DNA of 32,663 nt from Bacillota bacterium (GTDB lineage: Bacteria; Bacillota; Clostridia; Oscillospirales; Acutalibacteraceae). Position numbers and translations under genes: made by a program. Below, piece by piece: positions 1-6,003 of the stretch. The notes under the pieces are model-generated. The model did no database searches. It had not been told where the DNA came from and was given only the letters and a program-made list of their open reading frames with translations. The DNA lies in the NCBI GenBank assembly GCA_029005175.1, contig JAQXFQ010000190.1, forward strand, positions 1-32,663, given 5' to 3'. The stretch's first letter is position 1, and each line of letters opens with the position of its first letter.

Positions 1-1
1 T

Positions 2-286
2 ACTATGGCTGTGGCATTTTACACCGAGAAAAAATATTTGATTCTATCAATTCCTACAGTTTATTACATTGTTCTTACGGTTATTTTTCAATGCATTCCT
101 GCAATACCTGAGCCAAATTATTTTGATTTCTCTGTGTTTGCGCCAACATTTCCGATAGTAGCTCAAGCATTGCCAAAACCATCTACAATTTTACTTGGTG
201 TAAGCTATATACCTGTAATAGCGTTTGTGGTTGTTACTTTGGTGCGCAGCTTCAAAAGCGAGGGCGGTGAAAAATTAGGTGTTTGA
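2..286 (+). CDS. C-terminal part of a membrane protein, probable ABC transporter permease subunit (partial)
   Basis: The reading frame is open to the left edge of the window, so this is the end of a longer gene; the first in-window ATG (position 5) need not be the start. The visible 93 residues hold two hydrophobic segments (about residues 11-33 and 62-81) and end in a short charged cytoplasmic tail. The stop overlaps the GTG start of the next gene, and an ABC ATPase follows, so the three look translationally coupled parts of one transporter operon. No family motif is visible in the fragment; the permease call rests on context. It could also be a dedicated immunity or accessory membrane protein. 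Confidence 0.6.
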   Translation, partial: TMAVAFYTEKKYLILSIPTVYYIVLTVIFQCIPAIPEPNYFDFSVFAPTFPIVAQALPKPSTILLGVSYIPVIAFVVVTLVRSFKSEGGEKLGV

Positions 287-1652
287 GCTTAAGCTGAAAA
301 AGTTGAATTTTGCAAGCAGAAACATGCTGATTTCATGGGGAATATACACGTTTGCACTGATATTGTTAAATCTAAATTACCATATGCCGGGATTTAACTG
401 TTTTCAGGATGACTTGCTTGTGTTTATCGTGTATTTTCTTTATTATTTCCCGAATAAAAATATAATTTATGATAATCAGTATATTTATTCGAGATTGATA
501 AGTTCAAAAAAAGTGTTTTTGCATTATCTGAAGATTTATCTTAAAAGCAGTCTGATTTACTTTTTTGGAATAAATGCAATAAACATTCTTTATTGTATCA
601 TATCCGGCAAAGAACTGCTCATGTGGGGATCTATTTCTTATTTAGTATATGGATTTGCCACATTTATGATATATGATATATTAAGTGCAATCCTTTTGAG
701 CAAATGGAATGTAAAATATATTATGCCCATAGTGATTTCGTTGGTGTGTTTAACTTATCTGCTGAATATGTTTGTGAAAGACTTTTATCTTATCGGATTT
801 GCTTTTTACTGTCTTAGTGCACCAAATTCATATGGATATGTACCGATCCGCTTTGTTGCGCTTACGTATTCAGTATGTCTGCTGATTCTCTCGATACTGT
901 GGATAATGCCGAGCAGCGGACATTTCAAGGCGCGGAAGTCAGTGATAAATTTCAGAAAATATATGCCGCTTTGCTTCATATCGGTTTCGTCGATAGCTAT
1001 GTGCCTTTTGTTTCTCAATGTGCATGGAAATGATAGCATAGGAAGAGCTTCTTTTTATTTTGATTTGCTGTCTTATAATTATAATGCATTGATAAACTGC
1101 GGCATATCCAACCTTGACATTCAGCTTATTATGGGATTTTCCGCTGTGCTGTGTTTTTGTATTTTCTTTTTTATCTCCAACAAATATGAGGAACGCAAGC
1201 TGCTGTATATGCTGGCTCACAGATACCAAAGCAGAAAGAAGCTTATGCGCTATACCGTTATTACGTCCGCTCAGCTTGCATTGCAGGCGCTTGGCGGCGT
1301 GCTGGTAAATTTCGTACTTTGGGCGGCGATATTCGGCCGGGGGGATTTTGAGCCGAATTTTCGCATGCTGTGTGCGTATGCTATGTATGCAGTAAAGCTG
1401 TATTTGGTGCTTTTCAACATAACATTGCTGGTTTCGGCAATGATGCTTGTCAAAAACAGCGGGGTAAGCTTTTTTACGGCGTTTGCAACATCCAGTATCA
1501 TCTTTATGATAGATGTAATGACACAAAATACAGCGATCATTTGCTTAGACTACAGTCTGATGAATACTATGCGTGGACTTCTGGTAAATATTGTAGTTGC
1601 AGCGGTATTGATGTGCGTACTAAATCGACAGATTTATAAAGCCGAAATATAA
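279..1652 (+). CDS. Multi-pass membrane protein, probable ABC-2 type permease subunit
   Basis: A 457-residue protein with roughly ten or more hydrophobic segments spread over its whole length and short charged loops, as in permease subunits of export-type (ABC-2) transporters. The GTG start overlaps the upstream stop by 8 bases, with a weak purine-rich site before it, pointing to translational coupling. The ATPase gene follows after 14 bases. The sequence is rich in Tyr, Phe and Ile and I recognise no named family. By context it forms the channel partner of the ATPase, perhaps moving a peptide, lantibiotic or lipid outward; the substrate cannot be read from the sequence. Confidence 0.7.
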   Translation: MFELKLKKLNFASRNMLISWGIYTFALILLNLNYHMPGFNCFQDDLLVFIVYFLYYFPNKNIIYDNQYIYSRLISSKKVFLHYLKIYLKSSLIYFFGINAINILYCIISGKELLMWGSISYLVYGFATFMIYDILSAILLSKWNVKYIMPIVISLVCLTYLLNMFVKDFYLIGFAFYCLSAPNSYGYVPIRFVALTYSVCLLILSILWIMPSSGHFKARKSVINFRKYMPLCFISVSSIAMCLLFLNVHGNDSIGRASFYFDLLSYNYNALINCGISNLDIQLIMGFSAVLCFCIFFFISNKYEERKLLYMLAHRYQSRKKLMRYTVITSAQLALQALGGVLVNFVLWAAIFGRGDFEPNFRMLCAYAMYAVKLYLVLFNITLLVSAMMLVKNSGVSFFTAFATSSIIFMIDVMTQNTAIICLDYSLMNTMRGLLVNIVVAAVLMCVLNRQIYKAEI

Positions 1653-1666
1653 TACGGAGGATTATT

Positions 1667-2308
1667 ATGAGTGATTATATAGTTTTGGAAAATGTATCAA
1701 AGGAATATAAAGACAAGCTTGTGTTCAGAAATGTATCGTTAAAATTACAGCGTGGCGGCTGTTATGCATTTACCGGATACAATGGCTGCGGCAAAAGCGT
1801 GCTTATGAAGATAATATGCGGATTTGTAGCTCCCACTTCAGGCAAGGTGACAATAGATGGCAAAGTTATGGGCGAGGACATAGAATTTATAGAGAATGCA
1901 GGCATCTCAATTAATGCTCCCGATTTTATGAACGAACTGACAGGGTTTGAAAATCTAAAAATACTGGCGAGCATACAGAATAAAATTACCGAGAAAGATA
2001 TAAAAAAGACTGTGAATAAGTTAAAGCTCGATGACTTTATAGATAAGAAAGTAAAGGCTTATTCCCTTGGCAATAAGCAGCGACTGAGAATAGCGCAGGC
2101 AATAATGGAGAAGCCTCAGATTCTAATATTGGATGAGCCTATGAATGCGCTGGACAAGAGCGGAATAAAAATAGTCAGAGAAATTATGCAGCAGCACATA
2201 CAAAAAGGAGGTACGATAATCTTTACCAGTCACAATGCGGAGGATTTGGACGCGCTTAATGCGACCATATTTGAATTTGACGATTACGAACTGCATCAAG
2301 TGAATTAA
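1667..2308 (+). CDS. ABC transporter ATP-binding protein
   Basis: This 213-residue ATPase powers the membrane proteins encoded just upstream. Walker A is GYNGCGKS (residues 37-44), Walker B is ILILDEP (152-158) followed by a D-loop (NALD), and the switch histidine lies in TSHN (about 179). The signature motif reads YSLGNKQRL (132-140) instead of LSGGQ, a form found in export-type ATPases of the BcrA/LolD-like groups that work with ABC-2 permeases. It is short, lacking any C-terminal regulatory domain. Start ATG has a good site (acggagg). The TAA stop sits at the left end of a palindromic repeat, so the repeat abuts the gene directly. Confidence 0.93.
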   Translation: MSDYIVLENVSKEYKDKLVFRNVSLKLQRGGCYAFTGYNGCGKSVLMKIICGFVAPTSGKVTIDGKVMGEDIEFIENAGISINAPDFMNELTGFENLKILASIQNKITEKDIKKTVNKLKLDDFIDKKVKAYSLGNKQRLRIAQAIMEKPQILILDEPMNALDKSGIKIVREIMQQHIQKGGTIIFTSHNAEDLDALNATIFEFDDYELHQVN

Positions 2309-2405
2309 CTAATCTTCAATAAAGTGCAGACAAAAAATCTTCGCAAAAAAACATATACGCAAGTTTTTCGCTCGATTTTTTTACACTTTTAATTGAATAT
2401 TAATA
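2307..2405 (-). repeat. Palindromic repeat family A, copy 1 (inverted orientation)
   Basis: A stretch of about 99 bp whose reverse complement resembles the elements at 4997-5094 and 10672-10768. Shared blocks are the terminal ctaat(c/t)ttcaat, the AAAAAATCTTCGCAAAAAA block and the central CATATACGCAAG. It is the most diverged copy: its right terminus reads attgaatattaata instead of attgaaaattagta. One arm carries TCGAGC like copy 3, while the other carries TCTTCGC. It starts at the stop codon of the ABC ATPase gene. Confidence 0.8.
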
Positions 2406-2415
2406 TTAAAGAAAC

Positions 2416-2456
2416 AAACACCGACTGTGATTTTATAAAATGCAGTTGGTGTTTTT
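2416..2456 (+). terminator. Rho-independent terminator of the ABC operon
   Basis: A 12-bp stem (2416-2427 with 2443-2454, one G-T pair) with a 15-base A/T-rich loop, followed by a T run. It lies downstream of repeat A copy 1, so the repeat is transcribed as part of the operon's 3' end. Confidence 0.75.
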
Positions 2457-2545
2457 GCCGTATGAAGAATAAATTATCAGCGTATGTAAAAAATAAATTT
2501 TATGCAGGAATGCAGACAATTTAAAATATTACGGGGCTGAGAATT

Positions 2546-2959
2546 TTGACAAGACGCGGTGAATATATATTTATGTTTTTAGCCGGTGCGGTGGGTTACG
2601 GACTGCTTGAAATAATCTGGCGCGGTTACACCCACTGGACCATGGTGCTGACGGGCGGAATCTGTCTGATGATAATGCATTGGAGCAATCTGCGGCATTA
2701 TCGTCAAAGCTTGTGGGTAAAATGCGCCTATGGCAGCATGTATATCACGCTGGTGGAATTTGCGGTGGGGTGGATTGTGAATGTCCGCCTTGGAATGGGG
2801 GTTTGGAACTACTCCGACAGATTTTTGAATATAATGGGGCAGGTGTGCCTGCTTTATTCGGTGTTTTGGTATTTTCTTACTATTCCGTCGGTGCTGCTCA
2901 GCAATTATTTTGTCAGCCGACGACCTAAAAACATCGTGTGGAAAAGGCAGCCTGACTGA
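2546..2959 (+). CDS. CmpB-family (putative ABC-transporter type IV) membrane protein
   Basis: A 137-residue protein with about four membrane segments. It matches the pattern of the PF06541 (ABC_trans_CmpB) family: a GGICL segment (about 37-41), an EF..GWIVN..LG.GVWNYSDR stretch (about 73-92) and GQVCLLYSVFW (about 98-108). The family is widespread in Firmicutes; its function is unsettled despite the transporter name. The start is uncertain: TTG at 2546 keeps the basic MTRRGEY leader, while an in-frame ATG at 2573 would drop nine residues. It stands alone between the ABC operon terminator and the murC promoter. Confidence 0.75.
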   Translation: MTRRGEYIFMFLAGAVGYGLLEIIWRGYTHWTMVLTGGICLMIMHWSNLRHYRQSLWVKCAYGSMYITLVEFAVGWIVNVRLGMGVWNYSDRFLNIMGQVCLLYSVFWYFLTIPSVLLSNYFVSRRPKNIVWKRQPD

Positions 2960-3005
2960 TACTAAATTTTGTGTGTATTTGCACACAAAAAAAGCGCTCA
3001 GGTAC

Positions 3006-3034
3006 TTTACACTTTGGCGATTTTGTGATAAAAT
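3006..3034 (+). promoter_or_regulatory. Sigma-A-type promoter for murC
   Basis: TTTACA (3006-3011) and TAAAAT (3029-3034) with a 17-bp spacer, 39 bases before the murC start. Confidence 0.65.
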
Positions 3035-3073
3035 AATAACCATGCAAAATTTTGCGAAAAGGATCTGATATTT

Positions 3074-4468
3074 ATGAGAAGCAAAGTTATCACAGAATAC
3101 GATGAATTGCTTAATAAGGTAAAGCACATTCACTTTATAGGTATAGGCGGCTCAGGCATGTGCCCGTTGGTTGATATTCTGCGCGCGGATGATAAATTTA
3201 TTACAGGCTCAGACGTTGACGACAATTCTGATACAGTCAAGCGTCTGCGTTCATTTGGCATTAATGTGACCATAGGTCAGCGCGCCGAAAATATTGAGGG
3301 CGCTGAACTTGTGGTGTATTCAGCGGCAATCTCCAAGGAGAATCCCGAACTGAAAGCCGCAATTGAGTCGGGCATTCCGACTATAGAGCGCTCGGTGCTG
3401 CTGGGTGCGGTCTGCCGCAGATATTCTAATGCGATTGCCGTTTCGGGCACTCACGGCAAGACGACTACCACATCTATGATTACCACTATTCTTATGGCGG
3501 GCGAGCTTGATCCGACCGTTGTAATCGGCGGTAAGCTGGCATTGATAGGCGGCTACGGCAGAGCGGGCAAGAGCGAAAATATGGTGTGCGAGGCGTGCGA
3601 ATTCGTCGACACCTTTCTCCAGATAACTCCGGCTGTTTCGGTGATTCTGAATATAGACGCAGATCATCTGGATTATTTCGGTACGCTGGACAATATTATA
3701 GCGTCGTTTCGCCAGTTTGCGGGTCAGACATCTGGTGCAGTGGTTGCCAACGGTGACGATGCGAATACAATGAAGGCTCTGAATACCACCAAGGCAAAAA
3801 TTATCACATTCGGTCTTAAAGCCACTAATGACTATTACGCCGAAAACGTCGGAATGACCAAGGGCGGCTTCTGGAGATTCGACCTGATGCATGCGGGCGA
3901 AAAGCTGACTGAAATCGAGCTTAAAGTTCCAGGTGAACACAATGTTCTTAACGCGCTTGCGGCTGCTGCGGCCTCAATGTACGTCGGTGCGACTGCGGAT
4001 GACGTTAAAAAGGGTCTGGGTATGTTCTCGGGAGCAGGCAGACGTTTTGAAATTCACACCGTACATAACGGTATCACTATCGCGGACGATTACGCGCATC
4101 ATCCTACGGAAATCGAGGTGACCCTCAACGCCTGCAAGGAAATGAATTATAAGCGTGTTTGGGCGGTATTTCAGCCGTTTACTTACACCCGTACCAAAAC
4201 TCATCTGCATGAATTCGCGCGCGTGCTTCAAATCGCTGACAAGGTGGCAATTACTGACATCATGGCGGCTCGAGAAACTGATGATTTGGGAATTAAGTCA
4301 GAATATTTGCAGGAGCTGATTCCCGGCTGTTTCCTCGGTCATTCTTTTGAGGAAGTCGCGGATTATGTGCTGGCCAACGCTCAGGAGGGAGACTTGATTA
4401 TCACCATGGGCTGCGGTGATATATACAAATGCGCAAAGATGATGAGCGCGAAACTTCAGGCTGAATAA
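3074..4468 (+). CDS. murC: UDP-N-acetylmuramate--L-alanine ligase
   Basis: MurC adds L-alanine to UDP-N-acetylmuramic acid using ATP, the first amino-acid step of peptidoglycan precursor synthesis in the cytoplasm. The 464 residues are the normal length for the family. An N-terminal nucleotide-fold motif, FIGIGGSGM, lies near residues 21-29, the Mur-ligase P-loop GTHGKTTTT at 125-133, the EACEFVDTF substrate segment near 173-181, the NIDADHLDYF motif near 193-202, and DDYAHHPTEI near 335 marks the C-terminal domain. Start ATG follows an aaaagga-type site. It is monocistronic here, with its own promoter upstream and a stem-loop downstream, rather than in a dcw cluster. Confidence 0.97.
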   Translation: MRSKVITEYDELLNKVKHIHFIGIGGSGMCPLVDILRADDKFITGSDVDDNSDTVKRLRSFGINVTIGQRAENIEGAELVVYSAAISKENPELKAAIESGIPTIERSVLLGAVCRRYSNAIAVSGTHGKTTTTSMITTILMAGELDPTVVIGGKLALIGGYGRAGKSENMVCEACEFVDTFLQITPAVSVILNIDADHLDYFGTLDNIIASFRQFAGQTSGAVVANGDDANTMKALNTTKAKIITFGLKATNDYYAENVGMTKGGFWRFDLMHAGEKLTEIELKVPGEHNVLNALAAAAASMYVGATADDVKKGLGMFSGAGRRFEIHTVHNGITIADDYAHHPTEIEVTLNACKEMNYKRVWAVFQPFTYTRTKTHLHEFARVLQIADKVAITDIMAARETDDLGIKSEYLQELIPGCFLGHSFEEVADYVLANAQEGDLIITMGCGDIYKCAKMMSAKLQAE

Positions 4469-4500
4469 TTTTTGAAAAATATCTTATTTCATGCGATTCC

Positions 4501-4545
4501 AAAGTAAATGCAACGGGTTATTTTCCTTGTTGCATTTACTTTGAA
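4501..4545 (+). terminator. Stem-loop after murC, likely terminator
   Basis: A perfect 14-bp inverted repeat (4501-4514 with the complementary arm ending at 4542) with a short loop, 33 bases after the murC stop. The tail is only moderately T-rich, so termination is probable but not certain. The arm word gttgcatttac recurs by itself near 5132. Confidence 0.6.
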
Positions 4546-4600
4546 ATTTGAGTTTCATTTTAATACATACAAGGAATTTCATAATTTTTTTATTTTTCTC

Positions 4601-4629
4601 TTGACAAATGCTTTGTAAGTTGATATAAT
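4601..4629 (+). promoter_or_regulatory. Consensus sigma-A promoter of the tRNA operon
   Basis: TTGACA (4601-4606), a 17-bp spacer and TATAAT (4624-4629): exact consensus in both hexamers, as expected for a strongly expressed stable-RNA operon. The tRNA-Asp begins 39 bases downstream. Confidence 0.9.
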
Positions 4630-4668
4630 AATGAAGCTGTGATTAACGCATTGCGTGGACGCAGATAC

Positions 4669-4745
4669 GGCCCGATAGTTCAGTTGGTTAGAACGCTAGC
4701 CTGTCACGCTAGAGGTCGACGGTTCGAGCCCGTTTCGGGTCGCCA
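4669..4745 (+). tRNA. tRNA-Asp (anticodon GTC)
   Basis: A full cloverleaf can be drawn. The acceptor stem is GGCCCGA with TCGGGTC (one G-T pair), the D-arm contains AGTTGGTTAGA, the anticodon stem CTAGC/GCTAG encloses the loop CTGTCAC (anticodon GTC), and the T-arm loop is GTTCGAG. The discriminator is G and CCA is encoded. Length 77 with CCA. Confidence 0.97.
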
Positions 4746-4749
4746 TTTT

Positions 4750-4825
4750 GCTGTTATAGCTCAGTAGGCAGAGCACTTCCTTGGTAAGGAAGAGGTCACC
4801 AGTTCGAATCTGGTTAACAGCTCCA
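4750..4825 (+). tRNA. tRNA-Thr (anticodon GGT)
   Basis: A complete cloverleaf: acceptor GCTGTTA with TAACAGC, anticodon stem CTTCC/GGAAG around the loop TTGGTAA (anticodon GGT), T-loop GTTCGAATC, discriminator T and encoded CCA. It starts four bases after the tRNA-Asp CCA, so both come from one transcript. Confidence 0.97.
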
Positions 4826-4833
4826 TTTTAAAT

Positions 4834-4880
4834 CCCCCGAAGTGCCTGAAATACGGCGTTTCGGGGGCTATTTAGTTTGA
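4834..4880 (+). terminator. Terminator of the tRNA operon
   Basis: A 13-bp GC-rich stem (4834-4846 with 4855-4867, two G-T wobbles) followed by a short T-rich tail, nine bases after tRNA-Thr. Confidence 0.8.
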
Positions 4881-4917
4881 TGGCTAGGTGTCAATGCTCG
4901 ACCTGTATATTACTTAT

Positions 4918-5112
4918 AGATACGCTGAATAAAGGCGAATCCGTAGATTCCACGCCGCGAAAAGCCGTCACTGAGCGATGTGTGAATCGACTTATACTAA
5001 TTTTCAATTAAAAAAGTACAAAAAAATCTTCGCAAAAAACTTGCGTATATGGTTTTTTGCGAAGATTTTTTGTCGTACTTTTATTGAAAATTAGTATTAT
5101 TCAGCGTTTCCA
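4918..5112. repeat. Palindromic repeat family B, copy 1, interrupted by repeat A copy 2
   Basis: The outer ends form an 11-bp perfect inverted repeat, ACGCTGAATAA (4922-4932) with its complement at 5097-5107. The interior (about 4938-4990) shares ordered blocks with the copy at 9916-10039: ccgt.gattc.ac, cgcg.gaaaa and actgagcg.tg. The continuity of the B element is broken at 4995-5096 by a complete repeat A, leaving its last 16 bases on the far side. The rest of this gene-free stretch up to pyrE holds only the pyrE promoter. Confidence 0.7.
4997..5094 (+). repeat. Palindromic repeat family A, copy 2
   Basis: A 98-bp element with terminal inverted repeats CTAATTTTCAAT and its complement, bounded on both sides by TA (4995-4996 and 5095-5096). 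The two arms are complementary over nearly their full length, about 44 bp each around a short ttgcgtatat-type centre, so RNA or single-stranded DNA would fold into one long hairpin. It is nearly identical to copy 3 at 10.7 kb. It has no coding capacity. Size, termini and TA flanks fit a MITE mobilised by a Tc1/mariner or IS630-type transposase; that origin is inference. Confidence 0.85.
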
Positions 5113-5172
5113 TATATATTATCTACGGTGTTGCATTTACATTGATTACTGACCGTGAATAATAAAATTTAC

Positions 5173-5201
5173 TTGCAATAGCGGCGCATTGATGATATAA
5201 T
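5173..5201 (+). promoter_or_regulatory. Sigma-A promoter of pyrE
   Basis: TTGCAA (5173-5178), a 17-bp spacer and an exact TATAAT (5196-5201), 37 bases before the pyrE ATG. No PyrR-type attenuator fits in the short leader. Confidence 0.75.
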
Positions 5202-5238
5202 AAACTAAATTAATAGTTTTTACGGAGGTAAACTGATT

Positions 5239-5910
5239 ATGTCATATAAAGAGGATTTCGTGAAATTTATGGTGCGTTCCGGCGTGCTTCTTTTCGGCGA
5301 CTTTACCACCAAGAGCGGTCGCAAGACACCTTACTTTGTCAACACCGGCAACTACAAGACCGGCGCGCAGGCCGCAAAGCTGGGTGAATACTATGCCCGC
5401 AACATTCAGGAGCATGTCGAGGGCCAGATCGATGCGCTCTTTGGTCCCGCATATAAGGGAATCCCGCTCGCTGTTGCCGCAGGTATCTCTATGAACAATC
5501 TCTTTGACCGCGACATCAATTATTGCTTTAACCGCAAGGAAGTCAAGGATCACGGCGAGGGCGGCGCAATGGTCGGCTACAAGCTTCAGGACGGCGACCG
5601 CGTGCTCATAGTTGAGGACGTAATCACCGCGGGTACAGCTATCCGTGAAACTCTTCCTATTCTCAAGGCCGCCGCTGATATAGAAATTGCCGGTATGGTT
5701 ATCTCAGTTGACCGCATGGAAAAGGGCAAGGGTGAAAAGACAGCAATCCAGGAAGTTTACGAGGAATTCGGTATCGTTACATACCCCATCGTCACAGTCA
5801 GAGAGATAATTGACATTCTCCACAACAATCCTGTTGACGGCAAAGTCTACATCGATGACGAGATGAAGGCGAGAATGGAAGCATATATGGAGCAGTACTG
5901 CGTCAAATAA
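5239..5910 (+). CDS. pyrE: Orotate phosphoribosyltransferase
   Basis: PyrE joins orotate to PRPP to give orotidine monophosphate in UMP synthesis. The PRPP-binding signature VLIVEDVITAGTA is at residues 122-134, with the lysine-rich flexible-loop region near FNRKEVKDHGEGG (97-109). The 223 residues match the longer orotate-PRTase form. ATG follows an acggagg site. Codon use is strongly biased to C-ending codons (aac, atc, ctc), as in a highly expressed gene. No other pyrimidine gene lies in the window, so it is detached from a pyr operon. A GC-rich stem-loop follows before the glycosidase gene. Confidence 0.96.
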   Translation: MSYKEDFVKFMVRSGVLLFGDFTTKSGRKTPYFVNTGNYKTGAQAAKLGEYYARNIQEHVEGQIDALFGPAYKGIPLAVAAGISMNNLFDRDINYCFNRKEVKDHGEGGAMVGYKLQDGDRVLIVEDVITAGTAIRETLPILKAAADIEIAGMVISVDRMEKGKGEKTAIQEVYEEFGIVTYPIVTVREIIDILHNNPVDGKVYIDDEMKARMEAYMEQYCVK

Positions 5911-5925
5911 TTATTTTTGAATTAT

Positions 5926-5968
5926 GCGCCGATTTGTTCGCTTGTTGGGCAAGCGGGACGGTCGGCGC
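5926..5968 (+). terminator. Two-part stem-loop between pyrE and the glycosidase gene
   Basis: An outer 7-bp stem GCGCCGA/TCGGCGC (5926-5932, 5962-5968) encloses an inner 6-bp stem CGCTTG/CAAGCG (5939-5944, 5950-5955). Only a short TTT follows, so it may be a weak terminator or a leader structure for the downstream gene. Confidence 0.45.
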
Positions 5969-6003
5969 TTTGTGTCAATTTAAAATGTTCGGAGGACGTA
6001 AAA

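Noticed and set aside
939-1526. Open frame on the minus strand within the membrane protein gene
   Set aside because: The overlapping plus-strand gene has proper coupling and membrane segments; the minus frame is Lys/His/Arg-rich without a start site.
2963-2994. Inverted repeat TTTTGTGTG/CACACAAAA as a terminator
   Set aside because: The downstream side is A-rich instead of T-rich on the plus strand and no minus-strand gene ends there.
5917-6003. Longer N-terminus for the GH2 protein
   Set aside because: The upstream codons lie in a GC-rich stem-loop and lack a ribosome site, whereas cggagg directly precedes the ATG at 6004.
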